A stretch of 64,000 nucleotides of DNA from Flavobacteriaceae bacterium 3519-10 (lineage in GTDB: Bacteria; Bacteroidota; Bacteroidia; Flavobacteriales; Weeksellaceae): assembly GCA_000023725.1 (NCBI GenBank), contig CP001673.1:1560342-1624341 (forward strand), read 5' to 3'. Made by a program: the position numbers and the translations under genes. Below, piece after piece: positions 42,646-50,931 of this stretch. A model generated the notes under the pieces. It searched no databases and was not told where the DNA came from. It saw only the letters and a list, made by a program, of their open reading frames with translations. Numbering within the stretch: the first letter of the stretch is position 1; every line of letters begins with the position of its first letter.

Positions 42646-42672
42646 AAAACCTCTGCATAAAACAGAGGTTTT
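42646..42672 (-). terminator. Intrinsic terminator of the tRNA-Leu gene
   Basis: On the minus strand AACCTCTG / CAGAGGTT with a seven-base loop, then TTTTTT. It starts a few bases after the tRNA 3' end. Confidence 0.85.
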
Positions 42673-42673
42673 G

Positions 42674-42755
42674 TACCCGGTACCAGAATCGAACTGGTAC
42701 ATCTTGCGATACTAGAGTTTGAGTCTAGCGCGTCTACCAATTCCGCCAACCGGGC
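42674..42755 (-). tRNA. tRNA-Leu, anticodon CAA
   Basis: On the minus strand a complete cloverleaf. The acceptor arm is GCCCGGT / ACCGGGT (one G-U pair) and the D-arm contains the AATTGGTAGAC segment. The anticodon stem CTAGA / TCTAG encloses the loop CTCAAAC, so the anticodon is CAA, reading UUG. A variable arm (about nine bases) and the T-arm GTTCGATTC follow. CCA is not encoded at the 3' end. It is a single gene with its own terminator. Confidence 0.95.
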
Positions 42756-42839
42756 TCCTTATTGGGTTTGCAAATATAGATTTTTTTTTATTTCTGCAAA
42801 AGTAATTTCTTGCGGAATTCCGTGCGCGTGTATTACATT

Positions 42840-43604
42840 TTAAAACTCCAGTTCCAAACCATCATAAGCCAGATGTACATTTTCAGGCAGTTCAGATTCA
42901 GTCTGTGCGTGGCGACCCAGATGATGAGAAATGTGCGTGAGATACATCTTTTTCGGCTGCAACTCCTTGTTAAGCTCAAGAATCTGCGGCAAAATAAAGT
43001 GGGCGGGATGCGGATGCTCTTTTCGGATACAGTTCAGGATCAGATAGTCAAGATTACGCAACTTTTCCTTCTCCGCGTCCGAAATAGCACTCGCGTCTGT
43101 TATGTAGGCGAGTTTATTGACTTTGAATCCATAAATAGGGATTAAATGATGCATCACCTCCACCGGCGTTATTTCTACGTCGAAAAGGGTGAAAGAACCA
43201 TTGATTTCGTGTAACTGAAATGAAGGTGCCCCCGGATATTTTACATCTGCAAACGCGTACGAAAAACGTTGCTTTATTTCGTTACCTACCCTCGCAGAAC
43301 AGTACAAAGGCATGTCATGTCTGTTTTTAAAGATCAGCGGCCGAAGGTCATCCAGACCAATCACGTGATCGTTGTGTTCATGGGTCAGCATTACGGCGTC
43401 AATATTGTCTTCCTGATTGTCAAGCATTTGAAATCTGAAGTCAGGGCCGCAGTCAATAAGTATTTTTTTGTTGGAATTTGTGCTCACGAGAGCCGAGGAG
43501 CGCATACGCCTGTCGCGGTGGTCGGTTGAAGAGCAAACTTCGCAATGGCAGCCTATTACGGGGATTCCCTGTGAGGTTCCGCTCCCTAAAAATTTCAACT
43601 TCAT
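42840..43604 (-). CDS. MBL-fold metallohydrolase (PhnP/RNase-Z-like group)
   Basis: A 254-residue metallo-beta-lactamase-fold hydrolase. It starts MKLKFLGSGTSQGIPVIGC, which is the PhnP-like signature, with GCHCEVC Cys residues following. Metal ligands are in LTHEHNDHVIGLDDLR and VMHHLIP, and later LTHISHH. Cyclic-phosphodiester or cyclic-nucleotide cleavage is known for PhnP relatives; the exact substrate here is unknown. Divergent from the 43.7-kb conserved gene, with 56 bases between starts. Confidence 0.85.
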   Translation of the reverse strand: MKLKFLGSGTSQGIPVIGCHCEVCSSTDHRDRRMRSSALVSTNSNKKILIDCGPDFRFQMLDNQEDNIDAVMLTHEHNDHVIGLDDLRPLIFKNRHDMPLYCSARVGNEIKQRFSYAFADVKYPGAPSFQLHEINGSFTLFDVEITPVEVMHHLIPIYGFKVNKLAYITDASAISDAEKEKLRNLDYLILNCIRKEHPHPAHFILPQILELNKELQPKKMYLTHISHHLGRHAQTESELPENVHLAYDGLELEF

Positions 43605-43660
43605 TTTTTTTGACGGTGCTATATATTATCAGTAAATTTACAAAAAATTAAGAATTGCAC

Positions 43661-45091
43661 GTGATTAATCAGAAACTAACACCTAAGCAGAAAGCTTTAG
43701 CCATCAATTTAGACGCGAATATCTACGGAACTTTCGCTGAAATCGGTGCAGGTCAGGAAACTGTCCGTCACTTTTTCAGGGCAGGTGGCGCATCGCGTAC
43801 AATTGCAAAGGCGATGTCGGCGTATGATAAGGATTTCAGTGATGCAATTTATGGTAAAGAGGCTAAAAACCGCTATGTTACCCAAAACCGTCTGCGCAAG
43901 ATGCTGCGCTACGAGGTTTCGCTTATTGAAGAAAGACTTACGCGCGACAACAACCCTGGCAGAAAGTTCTTTTCCTATGCCAACACGGTTACCACCATCA
44001 ACTTCAACAAAACCATGAAGGGCCATGGCTGGGTAGGCCTGCGCTTCCAGCTTGACGAAAAGGAAGATTACAACGAGATTGTTCTCCACGTAAAGTTTAT
44101 GGAAAACGATGCTACCCTGCAGCAGGAAACTTTAGGCAGTCTTGGCGTAAACCTTATTTACGGCGCTTATAACCTTTCGGATAATCCCCGTCACCTCATC
44201 GAATCCCTGTACGACGACATATCCACAGATAATGTGGAAATAGATATGATTGATTTCAGCGGACCCGCATTTGCATATGTCGACAACCGTTTAATGAGCC
44301 TCCAGCTTGTGAAAAACGGCATGACAGACGCTGTGATTTTCAATCCTGAGGGTAATAATATGCTGCCCGCTGATGTACTTTATAAGAAAAACATTTTCGC
44401 TGTACGTGGCAGTTTCCGGCCGGTTACGCTGGTGAATATCGATATGTTCGAACGTGGCCTTGAGATGTTTACTAAGGACACCTGCTGCAGCTTCGAAGAT
44501 ACCGTCGTTCTTTTTGAAATTACCATTTCGAATCTTCGCGCCGCCGGCGATATTGACGAACGGGATTTCCTCGATCGCGTGGACGTTCTGGCTAAACTCG
44601 GCTATACTGTAATCATTTCGAATTTTTCTGAATATTACCGTCTCATCGATTATTTCGCGAACTACACCAACGGCAAAATTGGTGTGGCAATGGGCGTAAA
44701 TAACCTGTTGGATGTATTTGATGAGAACTATTACAAAAATCTTTCAGGCGGAATCCTCGAAGCGTTCGGGAAATTCTTCCGACAGGACATGACGGTCTAT
44801 CTGTACCCGTACAAAGACCCTGAAACCCACGATTTACTTACTTCGAACAACCTTAAAGTAGGCGATAACCTCAAAGAACTTTACAAATACTTCAAGTTGA
44901 ACCGCAGAATTGTAGACATCAAAGATTATAACCCTAACCACTCCGAAATTTACTCCCGCGATATCCTTCATAAGATAGCGAATCACGAGTCGGGATGGCA
45001 GAAACAGGTGCCGGATGGCGTAGCCGAAATGATTATTGAACGCGGAATGTTTGGCTACAAAGAAGAACTGAAACTGAAAGAATTCTCCTAA
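43661..45091 (+). CDS. Conserved flavobacterial protein of unknown function
   Basis: A 476-residue cytoplasmic protein. I recall close relatives across flavobacteria that carry conflicting labels (TonB-dependent receptor, nicotinate-nucleotide adenylyltransferase). Neither fits: there is no signal peptide, no TonB box and no HxGH nucleotidyltransferase motif. Conserved blocks include FAEIGAGQETVRHFFRAGG, KAMSAYDKDFSDAIYG, GWVGLRFQL, QETLGSLGVNLIY, MTDAVIFNPEGNN and GGILEAFGKFF. The start is the GTG at 43661 (MINQKLTPKQKA); a TTG lies two codons upstream. The fRMsr gene begins 11 bases after the stop, so they are probably one operon. Confidence 0.7.
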   Translation: MINQKLTPKQKALAINLDANIYGTFAEIGAGQETVRHFFRAGGASRTIAKAMSAYDKDFSDAIYGKEAKNRYVTQNRLRKMLRYEVSLIEERLTRDNNPGRKFFSYANTVTTINFNKTMKGHGWVGLRFQLDEKEDYNEIVLHVKFMENDATLQQETLGSLGVNLIYGAYNLSDNPRHLIESLYDDISTDNVEIDMIDFSGPAFAYVDNRLMSLQLVKNGMTDAVIFNPEGNNMLPADVLYKKNIFAVRGSFRPVTLVNIDMFERGLEMFTKDTCCSFEDTVVLFEITISNLRAAGDIDERDFLDRVDVLAKLGYTVIISNFSEYYRLIDYFANYTNGKIGVAMGVNNLLDVFDENYYKNLSGGILEAFGKFFRQDMTVYLYPYKDPETHDLLTSNNLKVGDNLKELYKYFKLNRRIVDIKDYNPNHSEIYSRDILHKIANHESGWQKQVPDGVAEMIIERGMFGYKEELKLKEFS

Positions 45092-45102
45092 AAAAAACAA
45101 TT

Positions 45103-45552
45103 ATGTCTGAAATAAAAAAGCGTCTTTCCATCATCCTGGAAAGCCCCAATCATGATTTAAATGACAAACTGCAAAAAGTATGTCACCTTCTCGACCAGGA
45201 GATTCCTTATTTTAACTGGACGGGTTTTTACTTTAAAAACGGCGACAAAGACGAACTTATTTTAGGGCCTTATGTAGGCGCAGAAACGGATCACACGATT
45301 ATACCGTTCGGAAAAGGCATTTGCGGACAGGTAGCCGTGTCTAATGAAACTTTTGTTGTGCCCGATGTGCATGATCAGGACAATTACCTGAGCTGCTCTA
45401 TCGATACAAAAGCTGAAATCGTAGTTCCTATAATTAAAAATGGCGAGAATGTCGGTCAGATCGATATCGATTCACACACATTGAATCCGTTTACCGCTGA
45501 AGACCGGGAGATGCTTGAATGGCTTTGCGACGAAATCGCGAAGATTTACTGA
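45103..45552 (+). CDS. msrC: Free methionine-(R)-sulfoxide reductase, GAF domain
   Basis: A 149-residue GAF-domain protein of fRMsr type. FNWTGFYF, GKGICGQVA and YLSCSIDTKAEIVVPI are family hallmarks. Cys in GICG and SCSID match two of the three E. coli redox cysteines; the first one (equivalent to C84) is missing, leaving a two-cysteine catalytic cycle. It reduces free methionine-R-sulfoxide in the cytoplasm, a defence against oxidation. It is the last gene of the unit that starts with the 43.7-kb gene. Confidence 0.88.
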   Translation: MSEIKKRLSIILESPNHDLNDKLQKVCHLLDQEIPYFNWTGFYFKNGDKDELILGPYVGAETDHTIIPFGKGICGQVAVSNETFVVPDVHDQDNYLSCSIDTKAEIVVPIIKNGENVGQIDIDSHTLNPFTAEDREMLEWLCDEIAKIY

Positions 45553-45560
45553 ATAAACTA

Positions 45561-45593
45561 AAAAGTGCGGATCGTAAGACCGCACTTTTTTTT
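45561..45593. terminator. Bidirectional terminator between fRMsr and GNAT genes
   Basis: AAAAAGTGCGG / CCGCACTTTTT stem with a nine-base loop and A-/T-runs. It serves both convergent genes. Confidence 0.88.
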
Positions 45594-45597
45594 TGAA

Positions 45598-46068
45598 CTA
45601 TCCTGCCAGAGCAGCGATACCCTTTTCATCTAACCGGAACACCGACCAATCCTCCATCGGTTTGGCACCAAATGATTTGTAAAATTCAAGTGCGGGTGTA
45701 TTCCAGTCTAAAACCGACCATTCGAAACGGCCGCAATTTTCTTCTTTTGCAATTTTAGCTAATTCAACCAACAGCGATTTTCCGTAGCCTTTTCCGCGGT
45801 ATTCGGGTTCTACAAATAAGTCTTCGAGATAAATCCCCGGCTTACCTACAAAAGTCGAAAAATTATAGAAGTATAGCGCAAATCCAGCGGGCTTTCCGTC
45901 GTCCTCCGCCATCAGGACTTTGGCGAAATTTTTATTGAAAATATTATCCTCGAGTTCTTCCACGGAAGTTACTACGTCGTTTGCGAGTTTTTCGTACACT
46001 GCGAGTTTTTTAATCAGATCAAAAATCACTGGGGTGTCACTTGGATTGGCTTTCCGAATTTTAAGCAT
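45598..46068 (-). CDS. GNAT family N-acetyltransferase
   Basis: A 156-residue acetyltransferase with the acetyl-CoA loop EYRGKGYGKSLL (R/Q-x-x-G-x-G/A) near residue 95 and FVGKPGIYLEDLFVEPEY before it, then LDWNTPALEFYKSFGA. The pattern resembles the diamine/spermidine acetyltransferase type (SAT), but the substrate is not proven. The frame opens 87 bases upstream into intergenic DNA; the ATG at 46068 is chosen because homologous N-termini begin with the RKANPSD strand. A TATTTTTG element lies 20 bases upstream. Confidence 0.85.
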   Translation of the reverse strand: MLKIRKANPSDTPVIFDLIKKLAVYEKLANDVVTSVEELEDNIFNKNFAKVLMAEDDGKPAGFALYFYNFSTFVGKPGIYLEDLFVEPEYRGKGYGKSLLVELAKIAKEENCGRFEWSVLDWNTPALEFYKSFGAKPMEDWSVFRLDEKGIAALAG

Positions 46069-46088
46069 TTTGAGATATTTTAAAGCAG

Positions 46089-46096
46089 CAAAAATA
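46089..46096 (-). promoter_or_regulatory. -7 element of the GNAT gene
   Basis: On the minus strand this reads TATTTTTG, 20 bases before the chosen start. Confidence 0.5.
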
Positions 46097-46134
46097 GCGT
46101 TTTTATACAAGTGAGCATTATTTGTACAGGTCGC

Positions 46135-46210
46135 AAGCCCCGATTGAAACGGCATCCTTTTCTGAGGAGGAACGACGAGGAAAAGATAGAGTGGAAAGCG
46201 GGATTAAGCT
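46135..46210. repeat. Flavobacterial interspersed intergenic element (copy A)
   Basis: AGCCCCGATTGAAACGGCA at the left and GTGGAAAGCGGGATTAAGC at the right flank a central part with partly complementary CTTTTC / GGAAAAG arms. I recall the same left and right ends in many Chryseobacterium and Flavobacterium intergenic regions with variable centres. No protein is encoded. Related to copies B and C below. Confidence 0.65.
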
Positions 46211-46211
46211 A

Positions 46212-46242
46212 CAAAAAAAACCTCCGGAGAAATTCCGAAGGT
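46212..46242 (-). terminator. Intrinsic terminator after the E2 acyltransferase gene
   Basis: On the minus strand ACCTTCGGA / TCCGGAGGT stem with one G-U pair, then TTTTTTTT. Confidence 0.8.
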
Positions 46243-46270
46243 CTATTACTTATTACCAATTACTTTGATA

Positions 46271-47596
46271 TTAAATCTCTGTATTTAGATCCCAGTTCTG
46301 CAGATAATCGTGAACGTGCTTGAGGAACATGCCGCCCAGAGAGCCGTCTACCACGCGGTGATCGTAAGAATGTGACATGAACATCAGGCTCCGGATGGCT
46401 ATCACGTCACCGTCTTTAGTTTCGAGCACTGCAGGTTTTTTCACAATTGCGCCCACGGCCATAATTGCGACCTGCGGCTGAGGAATAATAGGCGTTCCCA
46501 TAAGGTTTCCGAATCCGCCAACGTTGGAAATGGTATACGTTGCGCCCTGCGTGTCTTCAGGTCTGAGTTTTTTATTTCTGGCGCGGTGCGCAAGATCGTT
46601 AATTGCTTTCGCAAGGCCTGAAAGTGACAGTTGATCAGCGTTTTTAATCACCGGAACAATTAAATTACCGTCCGGAAGCGCTGTGGCCATCCCGATATTG
46701 ATGTTTTTCTTTTTAATGATTTTATCGCCATCCACCGACACGTTAATCATCGGGAAATCTTGAATTGCTTTCACAATGGCTTTCACGAAAATCGGCATGT
46801 AGGTGAGTTTTTCGCCCTCTCTTTTCTCGAAAATATCTTTATGTTTCGTACGCCATTTCACCACGTTGGTTACGTCGGTTTCAATGAATGACGTGACGTG
46901 CGGAGAGATTCTTTTTGAATTTACCATTGCATCAGCAATGATCTTACGAACGCGGTCCATCTGAATTACTTCATCGCCCTCTCCTACTTTCACAGGTGCG
47001 AAAACAGGTGCGGCAGCCTGCACTGGAGCAGCCACCGTTTGTGGTGCAGCAACCGCAGGAGCGGGTTGAGAAGTACGGTTTTCGATAAAGGCCAGGATAT
47101 TTTCCTTGGTGATCCGGCCATCCATGCCGGTTCCTTTGATTGATTTCAATTCATTTTCTGAAATATTTTCCTGCTGCGCGATATTTTTGACCAGTGGTGA
47201 AAGGTAAAGATCACCCGTGAAGGCCTGTGGTGTGGCTCTTTCTAAAGTTTTATCGAGTTCCTGAATTTCCTGCTCGGACAGTTGAGGGATGTCGGTCTGC
47301 ACCTCATCAGCGTGTTTCGGCTCCTGCGGTTGGTCTGCTACAGCGCCACCTTCGCCAGCAATTTCGAGGATCGCAATTACCTCGCCGATTTTAGCTACTT
47401 CATCCTTCTGTTTCAGGATTTTCACAATCTTCCCGGAAACAGGTGTTGGAACATCAGAATCTACTTTGTCTGTTGCGATTTCTACGACGGAATCATCTTC
47501 CTTCACCATGTCGCCTTCAGCGAACAGCCAGCTGATAATCGTAGCTTCCATCACGCCCTCTCCCATTGAAGGAAGTATTAATTTATATTCTGCCAT
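46271..47596 (-). CDS. 2-oxo acid dehydrogenase E2 subunit (dihydrolipoamide acyltransferase)
   Basis: A 441-residue E2 with one lipoyl domain (residues 1-78, lipoylated Lys 44 in ATDKVDSDVP) and a peripheral-subunit-binding domain near 135-170 (LSPLVKNIAQQENIS). An Ala/Pro linker (PAPAVAAPQTVAAPVQAA) leads to the catalytic domain with HRVVDGS near the end. It transfers acyl groups to CoA in a pyruvate or branched-chain dehydrogenase complex; no E1 or E3 gene is adjacent, so which complex is open. lipB, which makes its lipoyl cofactor, lies 0.4 kb away. Confidence 0.9.
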   Translation of the reverse strand: MAEYKLILPSMGEGVMEATIISWLFAEGDMVKEDDSVVEIATDKVDSDVPTPVSGKIVKILKQKDEVAKIGEVIAILEIAGEGGAVADQPQEPKHADEVQTDIPQLSEQEIQELDKTLERATPQAFTGDLYLSPLVKNIAQQENISENELKSIKGTGMDGRITKENILAFIENRTSQPAPAVAAPQTVAAPVQAAAPVFAPVKVGEGDEVIQMDRVRKIIADAMVNSKRISPHVTSFIETDVTNVVKWRTKHKDIFEKREGEKLTYMPIFVKAIVKAIQDFPMINVSVDGDKIIKKKNINIGMATALPDGNLIVPVIKNADQLSLSGLAKAINDLAHRARNKKLRPEDTQGATYTISNVGGFGNLMGTPIIPQPQVAIMAVGAIVKKPAVLETKDGDVIAIRSLMFMSHSYDHRVVDGSLGGMFLKHVHDYLQNWDLNTEI

Positions 47597-47615
47597 ATTG
47601 ATAATTCGGTTTTTA

Positions 47616-47623
47616 CAAAGATA
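47616..47623 (-). promoter_or_regulatory. -7 element of the E2 acyltransferase gene
   Basis: On the minus strand this reads TATCTTTG, 19 bases before the start. Confidence 0.5.
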
Positions 47624-47699
47624 AAATTTTTTGCGGATTAGCGAAATCTTAAATAATGTGCCGGTTTTCTAACATTTTTGCAAAAGCGCTCACGCCTTT

Positions 47700-47729
47700 A
47701 GTTTACGTGTAAACTTTAGTTTATTTTTG
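47700..47729 (+). promoter_or_regulatory. Palindrome plus -7 element before the monooxygenase-like gene
   Basis: AGTTTAC-GT-GTAAACT (47700-47715) lies just before TATTTTTG (47722-47729), 19 bases upstream of the ATG. The palindrome covers the usual -33 position, so it is a good candidate operator or activator site. Confidence 0.5.
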
Positions 47730-47748
47730 CGCAACAAAAGCTCTTATT

Positions 47749-48042
47749 ATGAACCGTCTGTATATCGTCGCACTTTTTCACTTTAAAGAAAATTACCTTG
47801 ATGAGGCCCTGCAACTGCTGGAGAAACTGGTTGCCGGAACCCGTAAAGAAGAAGGCTGCCTGCAATATGATTTGGTGGAAGATGTCGACAACAAAGGTAT
47901 TTTCTTCCTCATGGAATTGTGGGAAACTGCGGAGCTTCACCGCCAGCACAGCGCATCGGAACATTTATCTGAATTCCGTAAAAATGCAGCACCCTTATTT
48001 GAAAGCAGCACCGAGGTTTACCGCGGCTCCAAAGTTTTCTGA
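47749..48042 (+). CDS. Antibiotic-biosynthesis-monooxygenase (ABM) fold protein, YgiN-like
   Basis: A 97-residue dimeric alpha/beta-barrel protein. RLYIVALFHFKENY, TRKEEGCLQYDLVED and FFLMELWETAELHRQHSASEHL follow the quinol-monooxygenase (YgiN/ActVA-Orf6-like) pattern. It may act on quinols or other aromatic compounds without a cofactor. It has a promoter with a palindromic site, so it is likely regulated. Its last 25 bases overlap the end of lipB on the opposite strand. Confidence 0.82.
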   Translation: MNRLYIVALFHFKENYLDEALQLLEKLVAGTRKEEGCLQYDLVEDVDNKGIFFLMELWETAELHRQHSASEHLSEFRKNAAPLFESSTEVYRGSKVF

Positions 48043-48761
48043 ACGATTTCAGCCTCAAAAACGTCGCAAAAATGATTTTTGATCTTCGTTTTTAATTCTG
48101 AAATGTCATCTGCAGAAAATTCACGTTCAAGTTCACTTTTAAGGGACGTAACGGCTTTATCTTTAATTCCGCACGGGATGATGTACTCAAAATAACGCAG
48201 ATCTGTATTTACATTCAGGCCGAAACCGTGCATCGTGACCCATTTAGAAGTTTTAACGCCCATCGCACAGATTTTACGTGCATACGGTTTGCCTACGTCC
48301 AGCCAAACGCCGGTTTCGCCTTCACTGCGCATTCCGGTTAGGCCGTATTCAGCAATTACACGGATGATCACCTCCTCTAGGTTCCGCATGTAGAGAAATA
48401 TATCAGACGCGAAATTGTCAAGATCCAGAACCGGATAGCCAATCAACTGCCCGAAACCGTGATAGGTAATATCCCCGCCGCGATTGGTCTGCACAAAAGT
48501 GGCACCTATTTCTTTTAATTTTTGAGAGTCTGCGAGCATATTGGCGCCATCGCCGGATTTCCCGATCGTGTACACGTGCGGATGCTCTACAAACAGCAAA
48601 TAATTAGGCGTCTTTTCGCGCTCTTCATCAGTTTTTACGCGGTTTGCGAGCTTCATGGCGATAATCTGCTGCATCAGTTGGTCCTGATAGCTGTGCGCGT
48701 CTTCGTAATTCATTAACCCCAAATCCTCCAAAAGTAAAGTTCTGTTCTGTTTAGCTGACAT
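48018..48761 (-). CDS. lipB: Octanoyl-ACP:protein octanoyltransferase
   Basis: A 247-residue LipB. RGGDITYHGFGQLIGYPVLD is the family signature; the catalytic Cys 197 is in IIPCGIKD and Lys 163 is in RKICAMGVK. It moves octanoyl groups from acyl carrier protein to E2 and GCV-H proteins, the first step of lipoylation. It starts with an ATG at 48761 and ends inside the ABM gene of the other strand (25-base tail overlap). Unlike many LipB proteins, it has a ~25-residue N-terminal extension (LLEDLGLMNYEDAHSYQ). Confidence 0.95.
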   Translation of the reverse strand: MSAKQNRTLLLEDLGLMNYEDAHSYQDQLMQQIIAMKLANRVKTDEEREKTPNYLLFVEHPHVYTIGKSGDGANMLADSQKLKEIGATFVQTNRGGDITYHGFGQLIGYPVLDLDNFASDIFLYMRNLEEVIIRVIAEYGLTGMRSEGETGVWLDVGKPYARKICAMGVKTSKWVTMHGFGLNVNTDLRYFEYIIPCGIKDKAVTSLKSELEREFSADDISELKTKIKNHFCDVFEAEIVQKTLEPR

Positions 48762-48844
48762 ATTCTTATAAATACCTGATTAACCGTTTGGCCTCATCGC
48801 TGAAAATTATAGATGAACCTTGATTTTCGCCCAAAAATAACGAA

Positions 48845-49627
48845 TTAATTAATGACCTTCTGAATAAAATTCCGCGATGCTGTACGCCAGTCTTCATCGG
48901 AAAGCAGGATATTTACAAATGCCGTCCCGATGATTCCGCCTGCGGCTTTTGCCGTCACTTTGCTGAAATCTGCCTTATTCTTAATCCCGAAACCAATCAT
49001 CACCGGATTTTTTAAATTCAACTCAGCAAGCCGCGTTAAGTACCCTTCATTATTAACATCTTTCGTTGCATTGCCCGTTGTTGAAGAACTTGAAACCGCG
49101 TAAAGAAAGCCGGAACTTAATGAATCTAGATAAAGTATGCGTTCATCTGAAGTTTCGGGTGTCACGAGAAATGTAAAAGTAAGATTGTATTTTTTGAGCA
49201 CAGCGCGACAGTTTTTTTCAAATTCGATAGGAGGTACATCGGGAATAATCAATCCCGATACACCCGAATCAGCACATTCGCTACAGAAGTTCTCAAAGCC
49301 GAAAGTCAGGACCGGATTAATGTAACCCATTAAAATTACCGGGATTTTAATTTCATCTTTTACCTTTTTCAGTTGTTCAAATAGCTTAGCGACCGTCATT
49401 CCGTTTTTCAGAGCGCGCTCATGTGCGTGTTGAATCACGGGGCCGTCTGCCACAGGGTCGGAATACGGCATCCCGATTTCCACCAATTCTGCACCGGCAT
49501 CCTGAATCAGTTTTAAAACTTCGCCGGTGCTCTCAAGCTCGGGGACACCAGCCGTAAAATAAATACTCAGCTTTTTTTCTTTCGGAATGTTGGACGCTGC
49601 AAATTGCATTTTATCTGTGTTAATCAT
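48845..49627 (-). CDS. trpA: Tryptophan synthase alpha chain
   Basis: A 260-residue TIM barrel of normal length. Catalytic Glu 50 (ELVEIGMPYSDP) and Asp 61 (VADGPVIQ) are present, with the late GFGIKNKADF phosphate region. It splits indole-3-glycerol phosphate and channels indole to TrpB. It is the last gene of the trp operon. The 122-base gap to trpB holds a GC-rich element (copy B). Confidence 0.96.
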   Translation of the reverse strand: MINTDKMQFAASNIPKEKKLSIYFTAGVPELESTGEVLKLIQDAGAELVEIGMPYSDPVADGPVIQHAHERALKNGMTVAKLFEQLKKVKDEIKIPVILMGYINPVLTFGFENFCSECADSGVSGLIIPDVPPIEFEKNCRAVLKKYNLTFTFLVTPETSDERILYLDSLSSGFLYAVSSSSTTGNATKDVNNEGYLTRLAELNLKNPVMIGFGIKNKADFSKVTAKAAGGIIGTAFVNILLSDEDWRTASRNFIQKVIN

Positions 49628-49667
49628 AATTTTCTATTTACAAAAATGTTATTGTTAAAAAGTCGTT

Positions 49668-49739
49668 GCCCGCGCCCCGGCCTGAGTGGAGCTCTCCGCC
49701 GCGGAGGAAGCGGGAACGGAGGACGGAAAAAGGCGCCCA
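49668..49739. repeat. GC-rich interspersed element (copy B) in the trpB-trpA gap
   Basis: A 72-base GC-rich block with the hairpin core CTCCGC-C-GCGGAG. It is about 80% like copy C; GGAGCTCTCCGCCGCGG is identical in both. It shares the left CCCCGG.CTGA and right GGAAGCGGGA edges with copy A. It would be transcribed inside the trp operon mRNA. Confidence 0.7.
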
Positions 49740-49749
49740 AAAATAAATG

Positions 49750-50931
49750 CTATAAATGTTTTAGATAAGTCTCCATGTCTTTGTCGCCCCGACCACTCAG
49801 GCAGATCACCACCACATCATCTTCGGCGAACGTTTTCTTTTTTAAGAGCGCCAATGCATGTGCACTTTCGAGCGCCGGAATAATTCCCTCAAGTTTTGTG
49901 AGCTCCATTGCGGCTTCAAGTGCCTCTTCGTCCGTGACGGAAACAAATTCAGCGCGTTTTTCCTTAAACAGATTCGCGTGGAAAGGCCCAATTCCGGGAT
50001 AATCAAGTCCTGCAGAAATCGAGTGCGGCTCAATTACCTGCCCGTCGGCGGTTTGCATCACCAAACTTTTGCTGCCATGCAAAACGCCCAATGTACCGAG
50101 AAAAGTAGTGGCGGCAGATTTACCTGAAGCCACTCCGAAACCACCGGCTTCTGCCGCAATTATTTTCACGTCCGGCTCGTCCACAAAATGGTAAAAAGCA
50201 CCTGCGGCATTGCTTCCGCCACCTACGCACGCCATTACATAATCTGGATTTTGGCGGCCAATCTTTTCGTTTAGTTGCCATTTTATCTCTTCCGAAATCA
50301 CACTCTGGAAACGCGCAACCAAATCGGGAAAAGGATGCGGACCTACCACGCTTCCAATGATATAATGCGTAGTTGTTGGATTATTAATCCAGTCGCGTAA
50401 CGCTTCATTCACGGCGTCTTTCAGCGTTTTGGAGCCCGAAACTGCCGGAATTATTGTTGCGCCGAGCATTTTCATTCTGGCGACGTTGGGAGCCTGGCGT
50501 GCAATATCAACTTCGCCCATGTACACAATGCATTCAAGACCCAACAGCGCACATGCGGTAGCGGTTGCCACTCCGTGCTGGCCCGCGCCTGTTTCTGCAA
50601 TGATACGTCGCTTCCCGAGTTTTTTAGCCACCAAAGCCTGTCCGAGCGCATTGTTGATCTTGTGCGCACCGGTGTGATTCAGATCTTCACGTTTGAGATA
50701 GATCTGCGTGTAATATTTTTGGCTTAAGTTTTTGGCCAAATAGAGCGGTGTTGCTCGCCCTACATAGTTTTTCAGCAGGTCCTGAAACTCTTCCTGAAAT
50801 TCTGCAGATTCAATAATCTCTATATATTTTTCCTTAAGTTCTGCCACGTTAGGATACAACATTTCAGGAATGAAAGCGCCGCCGAATTCGCCGTAATATC
50901 CGTGTACATCCGGGTTTTTATAATTTTCCAT
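49750..50931 (-). CDS. trpB: Tryptophan synthase beta chain
   Basis: A 393-residue PLP enzyme. Lys 91 ([15 protein letters not shown]) binds [23 protein letters not shown] and the phosphate loop GGGSNAAG are typical of TrpB1. It condenses indole and serine to tryptophan. Its start overlaps the end of trpF by 14 bases, a sign of translational coupling. Confidence 0.97.
   Translation of the reverse strand: MENYKNPDVHGYYGEFGGAFIPEMLYPNVAELKEKYIEIIESAEFQEEFQDLLKNYVGRATPLYLAKNLSQKYYTQIYLKREDLNHTGAHKINNALGQALVAKKLGKRRIIAETGAGQHGVATATACALLGLECIVYMGEVDIARQAPNVARMKMLGATIIPAVSGSKTLKDAVNEALRDWINNPTTTHYIIGSVVGPHPFPDLVARFQSVISEEIKWQLNEKIGRQNPDYVMACVGGGSNAAGAFYHFVDEPDVKIIAAEAGGFGVASGKSAATTFLGTLGVLHGSKSLVMQTADGQVIEPHSISAGLDYPGIGPFHANLFKEKRAEFVSVTDEEALEAAMELTKLEGIIPALESAHALALLKKKTFAEDDVVVICLSGRGDKDMETYLKHL

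Noticed and set aside
43661..45091. Label TonB-dependent receptor or nicotinate-nucleotide adenylyltransferase for the 43.7-kb gene
   Set aside because: No signal peptide, TonB box, barrel strands or HxGH motif are present; the names look like propagated annotation.
46111..46323. Open frame across copy A of the interspersed element
   Set aside because: It reads through a repeat, a terminator and the end of the E2 gene; no start signal or family pattern.
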